64,000 nt of DNA. Source: an uncultured Eubacterium sp. Its GTDB lineage: Bacteria > Bacillota > Clostridia > Lachnospirales > Lachnospiraceae. Position numbers and translations under genes: made by a program. The notes under the pieces were generated by a model. It saw nothing but the letters and a program-made list of their open reading frames with translations. It was not told the origin of the DNA and searched no databases. Below are positions 16,742 to 24,747 of this stretch, piece after piece (position 1 is the first letter of the stretch; every line of letters starts with the position of its first letter). The stretch is taken from positions 117,025 to 181,024 of the forward strand of contig CAJUDA010000003.1 of assembly GCA_910584875.1 (NCBI GenBank). Direction: 5' to 3'.

Positions 16742-18802
16742 ATGACAAATGAGCAGGGAAATTTAGCGATCAATTCGGAAAATATATTTCCGATCATTAA
16801 AAAATGGCTGTATTCTGACCATGATATTTTTATCCGCGAGGTGGTCAGTAATGGCTGTGATGCGATTACAAAACTGAAAAAGCTTTCACTGATCGGCGAG
16901 ACGGAGCTTGCCGATGACTACAAAGCAAAGATCGACGTAGAAGTAAATCCTGAGGAAAAGACGATCACCTTTACTGATAACGGACTTGGAATGACCGCGG
17001 ATGAGGTAAAGGAATATATCAACCAGATCGCTTTTTCCGGAGCAGCTGATTTTCTGGAAAAATACAAGGACAAGGCGAATGATGAACAGATTATAGGACA
17101 TTTCGGTCTGGGCTTCTATTCTGTCTTTATGGTTGCCGATACGGCGGAGATCCATACTCTTTCCTATAAAAAAGGAGCAGAGGCTGTTCACTGGGAATCG
17201 GACGGGGGACTTACCTTTGAGATGGGACCCAGCGAAAAGGATACGATAGGAACACAGATCATTCTTCATCTCAATGAGGACAGCTATGAATTTGCCAATG
17301 AATACCGTGTTCGTGAGGTACTGGAGAAATACTGTTCTTTCATGCCGGTTGAAATTTTCCTGACGAAAGCGAATGCAGAGCCGGAATATGAAACGATCCC
17401 AAGTGAAGAGGTAACAGAAGAAGATACCGTGATCGAGGAGATTGTGGAAGAGCCGAAAGAGGAAGCAAAAGACGGGGAAGACGGGAAAGACGGGAAAGAA
17501 GAGAAAAAGGAGCCGGTGAAGAAGACAAAAATACTGAAACGTCCGGTTTCTCTCAGTGATATTGATCCTTTGTGGAACAAGCATCCCAATGAATGTACGG
17601 AAGAGGAATATAAGGCATTTTACCGCAAGGTATTTCAGGACTACAGGGAGCCGTTGTTCTGGATTCATCTGAATATGGATTATCCTTTTAATCTGAAGGG
17701 GATTTTGTATTTCCCGAAAGTAAATCTGGAATACGAAAATATAGAAGGCATGATCAAGCTTTATAATAATCAGGTATTTATTGCCGACAATATCAAGGAA
17801 GTGATCCCGGAATTCCTTCTTCTGTTAAAGGGAGTCATTGACTGTCCTGATCTTCCGCTGAATGTCAGCCGGAGCGCGCTGCAGAACGATGGATTTGTCA
17901 AGAAGATTTCAGATTATATCACAAAGAAGGTAGCTGATAAACTCAGCGGCATGTGCAAAACGGACCGTGAGAATTATGAGAAATACTGGGACGATATCAG
18001 TCCATTCATTAAATTTGGCTGCCTGAAGGATGAGAAATTCAAGGAGAAGATCAAGGATTATGTGCTCTTCAAGGATCTGGATGAAAAATACAGTACGCTT
18101 TCGGAATATCTCGAAACACTGCCAGAACCAGAAGTAGAGGCAGAGGTAGTCGAGCCGGGGGAAGAGGATAAGGATGAGCCGCAGGAGGCGGAGACACCAA
18201 AGAAGACGGTATATTATGTCACCGACCTGCAGCAGCAGAGCCAGTATATCAATATGTTCCGCGAGCAGGAAATGAATGCCGTTGTGCTTCTGCACAACAT
18301 TGATCAGCCTTTTGTATCTGCCCTGGAAGCGGGAGAAGAGGCTGTGAAATTCCAGCGTATCGACGCCGATCTGACCGAGGCATTTAAAGAAGAAGGCGAC
18401 GAGGACAAGCTGAAAGAAGAGACTGAGACACTGACAGAACTTTTCCGCAAGGCGACAGGAAAAGAAAATCTGGAGGTTAAGGTGGAGAAACTGAAGAATG
18501 ATAAAGTTTCCTCCATGATCACGATGTCCGAAGAAGCAAGGAGGATGCAGGACATGATGAAGATGTACGCTGCCAATGGCATGGGCGGCATGGGGATGCC
18601 GGACATGGGACAGACACTGGTGCTGAACGCCAATCATGCCCTGGTACAGCATGTGCTGGCGCATAAAGAGGAAGAGACATCCGAACTGTTCTGTAAGCAG
18701 CTGTATGATCTGGCGATGATCAGCCACCATCCGCTGGAAGCAGATAAGATGACAGAATTTATCGAACGCAGCAATGAGATCATGATGCTTCTGGCAAAAT
18801 AG
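16742..18802 (+). CDS. htpG: HtpG (Hsp90 family molecular chaperone) with charged linkers
   Basis: 686 residues from ATG 16742 (GGAGGT upstream; the ATG at 16727 contains that site). The N-terminal GHKL ATPase has VSNGCDA, DNGLGM, GHFGLGFYS and GTQIILHL. Middle and dimerisation domains follow. Two acidic/charged insertions are notable: residues about 213-262 between N and M domains, and a Glu/Pro stretch just before TVYYVTDL. The first recalls the charged linker of eukaryotic Hsp90 and is longer than in E. coli HtpG. ATP-driven folding chaperone in the cytoplasm. Regulated by CIRCE/HrcA, unlike htpG of B. subtilis, which is not a CIRCE gene. Confidence 0.95.
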   Translation: MTNEQGNLAINSENIFPIIKKWLYSDHDIFIREVVSNGCDAITKLKKLSLIGETELADDYKAKIDVEVNPEEKTITFTDNGLGMTADEVKEYINQIAFSGAADFLEKYKDKANDEQIIGHFGLGFYSVFMVADTAEIHTLSYKKGAEAVHWESDGGLTFEMGPSEKDTIGTQIILHLNEDSYEFANEYRVREVLEKYCSFMPVEIFLTKANAEPEYETIPSEEVTEEDTVIEEIVEEPKEEAKDGEDGKDGKEEKKEPVKKTKILKRPVSLSDIDPLWNKHPNECTEEEYKAFYRKVFQDYREPLFWIHLNMDYPFNLKGILYFPKVNLEYENIEGMIKLYNNQVFIADNIKEVIPEFLLLLKGVIDCPDLPLNVSRSALQNDGFVKKISDYITKKVADKLSGMCKTDRENYEKYWDDISPFIKFGCLKDEKFKEKIKDYVLFKDLDEKYSTLSEYLETLPEPEVEAEVVEPGEEDKDEPQEAETPKKTVYYVTDLQQQSQYINMFREQEMNAVVLLHNIDQPFVSALEAGEEAVKFQRIDADLTEAFKEEGDEDKLKEETETLTELFRKATGKENLEVKVEKLKNDKVSSMITMSEEARRMQDMMKMYAANGMGGMGMPDMGQTLVLNANHALVQHVLAHKEEETSELFCKQLYDLAMISHHPLEADKMTEFIERSNEIMMLLAK

Positions 18803-18820
18803 AAAAATTTTAAAATCATA

Positions 18821-18850
18821 TTGACAAATACCTGTATGTTGTAGTATGAT
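18821..18850 (+). promoter_or_regulatory. Promoter of tRNA-Thr
   Basis: TTGACA (18821-18826), 18-base spacer, TATGAT (18845-18850), about 37 bases before the tRNA. Confidence 0.65.
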
Positions 18851-18887
18851 AACGCTGTTGTGGTACTGTTCAGGTACCACATACGCT

Positions 18888-18960
18888 GCTTCGATAGCTC
18901 AGTCGGTAGAGCACTTCACTCGTAATGAAGGGGTCGAGGGTTCAAGTCCCTTTCGAAGCT
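18888..18960 (+). tRNA. tRNA-Thr(CGT)
   Basis: 73 bases fold into a full cloverleaf: acceptor GCTTCGA/TCGAAGC, D arm, anticodon stem CTTCA/TGAAG with loop CTCGTAA giving anticodon CGT (reads ACG, threonine), T arm GAGGG-TTCAAGT-CCCTT, discriminator T. CCA is not encoded. It stands alone between htpG and the fab operon. Confidence 0.95.
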
Positions 18961-19060
18961 TGGATAAGTCCGTGTGGGAGAACACAGGTAGTTATTTATG
19001 TTCTTTTCAGCCGGGCTTTTTCAATCCAGCAAAAAACTTTTGTTTTAATATAATGTGACA

Positions 19061-19089
19061 TTGACAAATAGAATGTAATACGATAGAAT
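19061..19089 (+). promoter_or_regulatory. Promoter of the fatty-acid synthesis operon
   Basis: TTGACA (19061-19066), 17-base spacer, TAGAAT (19084-19089), 101 bases upstream of acpP. No FapR- or FabT-like operator was recognised in the leader. Confidence 0.65.
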
Positions 19090-19190
19090 AAAAACGATTC
19101 AAGATATTCTGAATTCGATAGCTTTGTTATTTTTGGGGAATATGGAAATGACAGGGCTGCAAAATAAAAGTAAAAAAGGAGAATAGTATT

Positions 19191-19421
19191 ATGTTAGAAA
19201 AAATGCAGGAACTTATCGCAGACCAGTTAAGTGTCGATGCAGACAGCATTACAGAGGCATCCTCTTTCAAAGATGATTTGGGGGCAGATTCTCTTGATCT
19301 TTATGAGCTGATCATGGCTCTGGAGGAAGAGTACGATGTTGAGATTCCTACAGATGACCTCGAGAGTATCAATACGGTAGGTGACGTAATTAATTTCCTG
19401 AAAGAAAAAGGTGTAGAGTAA
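19191..19421 (+). CDS. acpP: Acyl carrier protein
   Basis: 76 residues, the standard ACP length, very acidic, with the phosphopantetheine attachment motif GADSLDLYEL (Ser in DSL). A strong GGAG site lies upstream. It carries growing acyl chains for type II fatty-acid synthesis in the cytoplasm. It opens a five-gene operon with fabD, fabG, fabF and fabZ. No fabH, fabK or acc genes are in the window. Confidence 0.97.
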   Translation: MLEKMQELIADQLSVDADSITEASSFKDDLGADSLDLYELIMALEEEYDVEIPTDDLESINTVGDVINFLKEKGVE

Positions 19422-19458
19422 GAAAAAAAGAACATATGTCTGGGGACAGACCAAGCAT

Positions 19459-19502
19459 TGACACCAAGAGAGGCATCCTTTGTGTGCCTTACCTTGGTGT
19501 CA
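19459..19502 (+). promoter_or_regulatory. Hairpin between acpP and fabD
   Basis: Perfect arms TGACACCAAG (19459-19468) and CTTGGTGTCA (19493-19502) with an inner AGGCA/TGCCT stem. No T-run follows, so this is not a normal terminator. It could stabilise the acpP message or mark a processing site, letting acpP be made in excess of the downstream enzymes. The role is inference. Confidence 0.6.
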
Positions 19503-19555
19503 CTTGTTATAAAGCATTGTCTGGGAAGCCAGGATGGACAGGAATGGAGGAAATG

Positions 19556-20503
19556 ATGGGTAAGATTGCATTTGTATTCCCGGGACAGGGAGCACAGGTA
19601 GTGGGAATGGGGAAAGATGTTTATGACCATTCTGAAACTGCCAGAAAAATCTTTGATACGGCAGGGGAAGCAGTAGGGCTTGATCTGAAGGCACTGTGCT
19701 TTGAGGAAAATGAAGATATCAATATTACCGAGTATACACAAATATGCCTTTTGACCACGAGTGTGGCGATCATGGAAGTGATTCGTGAAAGAGGACTGCA
19801 GCCGGATGTGGCGGCAGGCCAGAGTCTGGGAGAATACGGTGCACTGGTGGCTGTAGGTGCCATGGATTTTGCAGATGCTGCCAGGGCGGTGCGACAAAGA
19901 GGTATCTTTATGCAGGAAGAAGTTCCGGCGGGAGAGGGTGGTATGGCAGCGATCCTCGGTATGAACGCAGAGGAGATCGATGCTGTCATAGCAGATATCG
20001 AGGATGTACAGTGCGCTAATTACAACTGCCCGGGGCAGATCGTCATCTCCGGTAAGACGGAACAGGTGGCATTTGCTGCGGAAAAGCTGAAAGAAGCAGG
20101 AGCAAGAAGGACAGTGATGCTGAATGTCAGTGGTCCGTTTCACTCAAGCCTCCTCACTGGCGCCGGAGAGAAACTGGAAAAGGTGCTGGATGAGCTGACG
20201 ATAAGGAAGCCGCAGATCCCTTATGTTGCCAATGTCAATGCCAGCTATATTACAGAACAGGAAGAAATCAAGCCGCTGCTGGTGCAGCAGGTGAGTAATT
20301 CCGTGCGCTGGCAGCAGTCGGTGGAGACGATGGTGGCAAACGGCGTGGATACTTTTGTCGAGATTGGGCCGGGGAAGACACTTGCCGGATTTAATAAAAA
20401 GATTAGTAAGGCGATCGGGAAAGAGCTGACGACGTATAATGTCAGTACGATGGAGGAAATCGATGCCCTGATCGCTGCTGTTATGGATGGAGCAGATCAT
20501 TAA
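19556..20503 (+). CDS. fabD: Malonyl-CoA:ACP transacylase FabD
   Basis: 315 residues from ATG 19556, five bases after GGAGG (19546-19550); the upstream in-frame extension to 19436 runs through the hairpin and is rejected. Motifs: FVFPGQGAQ, nucleophile motif GQSLGEYGAL (usual form GHSLG, so His to Gln beside the active Ser), and active His in SGPFHSSLL. It transfers malonyl from CoA to ACP to feed elongation. Length fits the family. Confidence 0.95.
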   Translation: MGKIAFVFPGQGAQVVGMGKDVYDHSETARKIFDTAGEAVGLDLKALCFEENEDINITEYTQICLLTTSVAIMEVIRERGLQPDVAAGQSLGEYGALVAVGAMDFADAARAVRQRGIFMQEEVPAGEGGMAAILGMNAEEIDAVIADIEDVQCANYNCPGQIVISGKTEQVAFAAEKLKEAGARRTVMLNVSGPFHSSLLTGAGEKLEKVLDELTIRKPQIPYVANVNASYITEQEEIKPLLVQQVSNSVRWQQSVETMVANGVDTFVEIGPGKTLAGFNKKISKAIGKELTTYNVSTMEEIDALIAAVMDGADH

Positions 20504-20556
20504 ATAAGATATAATAGTAAATGCATACATATCTGTGTGCAGAAATGAGGCAGAAC

Positions 20557-21300
20557 ATGTTATTGGAAGATAAGATTGCGGTAGTGACTGGCGCTAGCCG
20601 CGGGATAGGCCGGGGGATCGCACTGGCGCTGGCAAGAGAAGGCGCATTTGTCGTCGTGAATTACAATGGCTCCAGAGAGCGGGCACAGGGTGTTGTCGCG
20701 GAGATTGAAGAGAATGGCGGCAAAGCATCGGCGGTTCAGTGTAACGTCAGTGATTTTGAGGCGGCAAAGGAATTTTATGCAGCGATTGTGAAAGAATATG
20801 GAAGGATTGATATCCTTGTCAATAATGCAGGTATTACAAGGGACAATCTGATCATGAAAATGTCAGAAGAAGAATTTTCAGATGTAATCCAGACCAATCT
20901 GGCAGGTACGTTTAACGGAGTGAAGTTTGTGACCCGTCCCATGATGAAACAGCGATATGGACACATTATTAATATTGCATCTGTTTCTGGTGTTACCGGT
21001 AATATGGGACAGGCAAATTACTCTGCTTCCAAAGCCGGTGTCATCGGACTGACCAAAGCGGCGGCAAAAGAACTGGCATCCCGTAACATTACGGTAAATG
21101 CCATTGCTCCTGGTTTTATCGCGACTGAGATGACAGACAAGCTTTCGGATACGGTGAAAGAAGAGGCGTGCAAGTCGATTCCGCTGCAGGAATTTGGCAA
21201 GGTCGAGGATGTGGCTGAGGCAGTTGTCTTTCTGGCTTCGGACAGGGCACGTTACATAACCGGACAGGTCCTCTGTGTTGATGGCGGAATCGCCATGTGA
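20557..21300 (+). CDS. fabG: 3-oxoacyl-ACP reductase FabG
   Basis: 247 residues from ATG 20557 with GAGG six bases upstream; a longer frame from 20521 has no ribosome site. Classical short-chain dehydrogenase: cofactor motif TGASRGIG, NNAG, catalytic Ser in SVSGVTG and YSASK, and GFIATEMT. Reduces 3-ketoacyl-ACP with NADPH. Ends at a TGA directly before a structured intergenic element. Confidence 0.96.
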   Translation: MLLEDKIAVVTGASRGIGRGIALALAREGAFVVVNYNGSRERAQGVVAEIEENGGKASAVQCNVSDFEAAKEFYAAIVKEYGRIDILVNNAGITRDNLIMKMSEEEFSDVIQTNLAGTFNGVKFVTRPMMKQRYGHIINIASVSGVTGNMGQANYSASKAGVIGLTKAAAKELASRNITVNAIAPGFIATEMTDKLSDTVKEEACKSIPLQEFGKVEDVAEAVVFLASDRARYITGQVLCVDGGIAM

Positions 21301-21512
21301 CTAAAACAATGAGCAGGATACTGACCGATGTCATGCTTGCATGAACATCGGTCAGTATCCTGCGAATGTCCATCATGAGTAACGAAGCGATGCCGGAGGC
21401 AGCGCGGGAGTTACGAATGAGGGAGGGCTGTGAAGCTGCGAAGCAGCGCCAGCCCGGGTTTTAGTCAGTGCAGGGAAGGTAACTATGAAATTAGGATGAA
21501 TGGAGGTAGATC
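21301..21512 (+). repeat. Structured intergenic element between fabG and fabF
   Basis: Contains a 19-bp perfect inverted repeat (21313-21331 with 21345-21363; arms begin GCAGGATACTGACC) whose loop can extend the stem with CATGC/GCATG. After it, from about 21425, comes a second fold of GGGCTG...GCTGC-GAA-GCAGC...CAGCCC. No coding frame or T-run is evident. It resembles a dispersed palindromic intergenic repeat of Lachnospiraceae genomes, but copy number cannot be judged here. It separates fabG from fabF inside the operon. Confidence 0.6.
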
Positions 21513-22745
21513 ATGAGTAGACGAGTAGTGATAACCGGTCTTGGTGCTGTAACCCCGATCGGAAATAATGTAGAAGATTTCTGGGCAAACATCAAAAAGG
21601 GTACAGTGGGGATTGGACCGATCACGAAATTTGATACAACAGAATACAAGGCGCATCTGGGTGCAGAAGTAAAGGATTTTGACCCTTCCTCTGTACTGGA
21701 CAAGAAAGCCGCCCGTCGTATGGAAGATTTTTCTCAGTATGCGGTAGTGGCAGCAAAAGAGGCGCTGGACGACAGCGGACTGGACATGGAGAAAGAAGAT
21801 CCGTTCCGGGTCGGAGTCAGTGTGGGATGTGGTATTGGAAGCCTGCAGTGTGTTCAGACGAACTATAAAAAACTGATGGAAAAGGGTCCAAACCGGGTAG
21901 CTCCTCTTATGATCCCTATGCTGATCTCGAATATGGCAGCAGGTAATATTTCCATCCAGTTTGGTCTGAAAGGAAAAAATATCAACGTCGTAACGGCGTG
22001 TGCGACGGGAAATCATAATATCGGCGAGGGCTTCCGTTCCATCCAGTATGGTGAGGCAGATGTGATGCTTGCCGGAGGTGCGGAGGGCGCGATCACAGAG
22101 ATCGGACTTGCCGGATTTACCGGATTAAATGCCCTGACTACCTCAGAGGATCCGTTGAGGGCTTCAATTCCTTTTGATGCAGAGCGGAGTGGCTTTGTCA
22201 TGGGAGAGGGAGCGGGTATTGTAGTTCTGGAAGAACTGGAGCATGCAAAGAACCGTGGCGCCCATATTTATGCTGAGGTGATCGGATACGGTGCTACCAG
22301 TGACGCCCATCATCTGACAGCACCGATTGAGGATGGCAGCGGCGACGCCAAAGCGATCGAGTACGCACTGAAGGATGCGGGAATCCAGCCGGAAGAGGTA
22401 GATTATTTCAATGCTCATGGGACAAGTACCCCGATGAACGATGCCTTTGAGACAAAGGCGATCAAACTTGCCATGGGAGATGCGGCATATCACTGTAAAG
22501 TAAGTTCGACCAAATCCATGGTCGGTCATCTTCTGGGGGCTGCCGGCGGTGTCGAGACCATTGCCTGTGTAAAATCGATTGAGGAAGGCTATGTCCATAA
22601 AAATGCAGGTCTTGTAAATCAGGATCCCGAGTGTGATCTGGATTGTGTAAAGGAAGGCGTCGAAATGGATGTCAATGTGGCGGTCAGCAACTCCCTTGGT
22701 TTTGGCGGCCATAATGCTGTCCTTGTGTTCAAAAAGTACGAATAG
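21513..22745 (+). CDS. fabF: 3-oxoacyl-ACP synthase II FabF
   Basis: 410 residues with an ATGGAGGT ribosome site. Thiolase-fold condensing enzyme with catalytic Cys in VTACATGNHNIG and two catalytic His residues in AHGTSTPMND and KSMVGHLLGAAGG. Extends acyl-ACP by two carbons from malonyl-ACP. Length and motifs are normal. Followed by fabZ after 11 bases. Confidence 0.96.
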   Translation: MSRRVVITGLGAVTPIGNNVEDFWANIKKGTVGIGPITKFDTTEYKAHLGAEVKDFDPSSVLDKKAARRMEDFSQYAVVAAKEALDDSGLDMEKEDPFRVGVSVGCGIGSLQCVQTNYKKLMEKGPNRVAPLMIPMLISNMAAGNISIQFGLKGKNINVVTACATGNHNIGEGFRSIQYGEADVMLAGGAEGAITEIGLAGFTGLNALTTSEDPLRASIPFDAERSGFVMGEGAGIVVLEELEHAKNRGAHIYAEVIGYGATSDAHHLTAPIEDGSGDAKAIEYALKDAGIQPEEVDYFNAHGTSTPMNDAFETKAIKLAMGDAAYHCKVSSTKSMVGHLLGAAGGVETIACVKSIEEGYVHKNAGLVNQDPECDLDCVKEGVEMDVNVAVSNSLGFGGHNAVLVFKKYE

Positions 22746-22756
22746 GAGGCATTATT

Positions 22757-23182
22757 ATGGCATTAGATATCAATGAGATCAAAAAAATCATTCCACACCG
22801 TTATCCATTTCTGTTGGTAGACCGGATTGAAGAGATGGAACCGGGTGTGAAAGCCTCCGGTTATAAAAATGTAACGGCAAACGAGCCGTTTTTCCAGGGT
22901 CATTTTCCAGAGTATCCGGTAATGCCGGGCGTTCTGATCATCGAGGCACTGGCACAGGTCGGCGCGGTGGCGATCCTGAGCCTGGAAGAAAACAAAGGAA
23001 AGCTGGCATTCTTTGGCGGGATCAAAAACGCCAAATTCCGTCATCAGGTCATTCCCGGGGACTGCCTGAAGCTGGAGACTGAGATCATTAAGTGCAAAGG
23101 TCCGATGGGTGTCGGAAAGGCGACGGCAACCGTCGATGGCAAGCTGGCGGCACAGGCAGAGATCAGTTTTATGATACAGTAA
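22757..23182 (+). CDS. fabZ: 3-hydroxyacyl-ACP dehydratase FabZ
   Basis: 141 residues, hot-dog fold with HRYPFLLVDRI and the catalytic-helix motif GHFPEYPVMPGVLIIEALAQ (His and Glu present). Removes water from 3-hydroxyacyl-ACP. Last gene of the fab operon in this window, closed by an intrinsic terminator 22 bases after the stop. Confidence 0.96.
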   Translation: MALDINEIKKIIPHRYPFLLVDRIEEMEPGVKASGYKNVTANEPFFQGHFPEYPVMPGVLIIEALAQVGAVAILSLEENKGKLAFFGGIKNAKFRHQVIPGDCLKLETEIIKCKGPMGVGKATATVDGKLAAQAEISFMIQ

Positions 23183-23204
23183 ATAGGATCAATCAAAGAG
23201 ATAA

Positions 23205-23239
23205 AACAGCAGAGGACGAAAGTTTCTCTGCTGTTTTTT
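23205..23239 (+). terminator. Terminator of the fab operon
   Basis: AACAGCAGAG (23205-23214) and CTCTGCTGTT (23226-23235) with an 11-base loop, ending in TTTTTT. No gene is supported between here and 23477. Confidence 0.9.
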
Positions 23240-23477
23240 GGGCATTAAATTGTGATATTGTTACTGAGGAGATTTCGGTTAAAATGGAAGAATATCTGAA
23301 TGATATACGAGAAATAAAAGAAAAACTTTGAAAATTCGAATGAAAATGCCGATTTTAATTAATTAGTGCTTTGTTTTGTGTTATTATATTTATCATACCA
23401 TAGTTGTTATTTATGATAGATAGGATTGGATAATAACGAAGGGATGATTTAATTTTAAGTATTGCGAGGTAGAACAC

Positions 23478-23621
23478 ATGTTAATTTCGTATAACGGATT
23501 ATGGAAGCTGTTGATTGATAAAAATCTGAAGAAGGTTGATTTGATGGAGAGGTTGAAAATCAGCAGTAGTACGATTGCAAAAATATCAAAGAACGAGGTA
23601 GTTTCTTTGCGGATACTTTAG
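23478..23621 (+). pseudogene. Truncated XRE-family HTH regulator remnant
   Basis: ATG 23478 opens 47 codons that match the first half of a small XRE regulator (LWKLLIDKNLKKVDL, then SSSTIAKISKNE). A TAG (23619-23621) interrupts it. The same frame continues KICRQLDCDF before another stop, as the family normally continues (KICKALNCDI). The gene is therefore broken by nonsense changes. It lies in an AT-rich stretch after the fab terminator. Confidence 0.7.
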
Positions 23622-23692
23622 AAGATTTGCAGGCAGTTGGATTGTGATTTTTGAAATTTTAGGTGCGGTTTTCCTAGATCAGTGCGGTAGAT

Positions 23693-23944
23693 TTGCGTCA
23701 GGAAGAACAAACTGCAGAACAGAAGAAGTCGTTTCTGGATGAAAAAGAGGATGCTGTTATGCGATATATTTCTGAACATGGCAGTATAAGTACCGGAAAA
23801 GCTGCAGAAGTGTGTGGATATAAGTCTCGAACCTCCGCTAGAAAGGTAATTGATGAGATGGTAGAAAAGGGATATATCCGGAAAAACGGAAAAGGAGCAA
23901 GTATTCGATATAGCATTTGCAGTGAAAAAGTGGTCAAAAAGTGA
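23693..23944 (+). pseudogene. Winged-helix fragment, probable C-terminal remnant of a larger regulator
   Basis: TTG-initiated frame of 83 codons with no clear ribosome site, opening soon after a stop at 23675. The product is one winged helix (AVMRYISEHGSISTGKAAEV, then ARKVIDEMVEKGYI), as found at the C-terminus of AlbA_2/Schlafen-type ATP-binding regulators. It could be a small stand-alone regulator, but context beside a broken XRE gene favours decay. Confidence 0.5.
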
Positions 23945-24122
23945 TCATTTACTGGTCAATATCGAACACTTTGACCATATGCGGCAGAAAATAGAAACAA
24001 AATGTAACAATCCCGACTATAAAACGATAGTACCCATTCAAAAATTGTAACAATCTGGATACGCAATATGGTGTGAGAGGTTGGAATTTCTTAATTTACG
24101 AGAAATTTCTCCTATTCGAGTA
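23945..24122. other. Gene-free AT-rich stretch
   Basis: No frame, RNA or strong structure supported. The 10-mer TGTAACAATC occurs twice (about 24002 and 24047), which may be chance. Confidence 0.5.
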
Positions 24123-24175
24123 TATAACAGTATAAAACAGTTGACAACTGTGTTATACTGTTATATACTGTTATA
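24123..24175 (+). promoter_or_regulatory. Promoter with a multi-site operator for the GntR-ABC operon
   Basis: TTGACA (24141-24146), 17-base spacer, TATACT (24164-24169). Around it are TATAACAGTATA (24123-24134) and two overlapping copies of its reverse complement TATACTGTTATA (24154-24165 and 24164-24175), plus a central ACAGTTG-A-CAACTGT palindrome (24137-24151) covering the -35. Such symmetry fits autorepression by the GntR/YtrA regulator encoded next, which is inference. Confidence 0.75.
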
Positions 24176-24201
24176 CATAAAGAAGCTTCTTACTTTTAAG
24201 A

Positions 24202-24355
24202 AATGGAGATTAGTGTGAAAAATAATGCTGATGCACTTATTTTTCACACGGCTATTTGTGCCGAAGCGGCACAAATAGCATTGATGCACAGAGCAAAAAC
24301 AGCTTTGCTGCTTTTTGCTCGTGCGTCCTCCGCTAGCGCTTTGGAATGGAGATTA
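24202..24355 (+). repeat. Three-hairpin element flanked by 11-bp direct repeats in the gntR leader
   Basis: AATGGAGATTA occurs at 24202-24212 and 24345-24355. Between them lie three consecutive hairpins: 13-bp arms at 24213-24225/24237-24249, 12-bp arms at 24251-24262/24268-24279, and near-perfect arms at 24291-24303/24307-24320. The direct repeats include the ribosome site of the GntR gene, so the element may be a small insertion that duplicated its target. It could instead be a structured 5' leader. Confidence 0.6.
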
Positions 24356-24357
24356 AT

Positions 24358-24747
24358 ATGCATATTATAGTAAATTCTTCGTCCATGATCCCGATTTATG
24401 AACAGATCATGGATCAGATCAAAACGGCTGTGCTGGCCGGAGAATTAAAGGAGGGTGACGGGCTGCCATCTGTCCGGGGATTGTCAAAAGATCTGAAGAT
24501 CAGCGCCCTTACGGTAAAGAAAGCATATGACAATCTGGAACAGGACGGTTTTACCGTTACGGTCCATGGCAAAGGAACTTTTGTGGCAGCGGTAAATCCG
24601 CAGCTGCTGCGTGAGGAAAATCAGAAGGATGTAGAGGAGGATCTGGAAAGGGTGATCCAGAAGGCAGGTGGATGCGGGATGACGCAGGAAGAGCTCCGCA
24701 GCCTGTTTGAAATAATAATGGAGGGATACTATGCTGAAAATAAGTAA
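24358..24747 (+). CDS. GntR-family transcriptional regulator (YtrA subfamily)
   Basis: 129 residues from ATG 24358, preceded by GGAG. The N-terminal winged helix has IPIYEQIMDQIKTAVLAGEL, LPSVRGLSKDLKISALTVKKAY and the HGKGTFV wing end. The C-terminus is short and helical, typical of YtrA-type regulators that control an adjacent ABC transporter and bind no obvious small-molecule domain. It overlaps the ATPase gene by 17 bases, so the three genes form one operon. It likely represses its own promoter through the repeated TATACTGTTATA sites. Confidence 0.9.
   Translation: MHIIVNSSSMIPIYEQIMDQIKTAVLAGELKEGDGLPSVRGLSKDLKISALTVKKAYDNLEQDGFTVTVHGKGTFVAAVNPQLLREENQKDVEEDLERVIQKAGGCGMTQEELRSLFEIIMEGYYAENK

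Noticed and set aside
16886..18880. Long minus-strand open frames of 260 and 323 codons inside htpG
   Set aside because: They lie antisense to a clear chaperone gene, have no ribosome sites or recognisable domains, and follow from the codon bias of htpG.
18961..19020. AGCC/GGCT plus T-run after the tRNA as terminator
   Set aside because: The stem is only about four base pairs, with no real loop.
19436..19555. Extended N-terminus of FabD from 19436
   Set aside because: It would translate the acpP-fabD hairpin; a strong ribosome site and family length place the start at 19556.
23092..23331. 79-codon frame overlapping the end of fabZ
   Set aside because: It is out of frame within fabZ and runs through the fab terminator hairpin.
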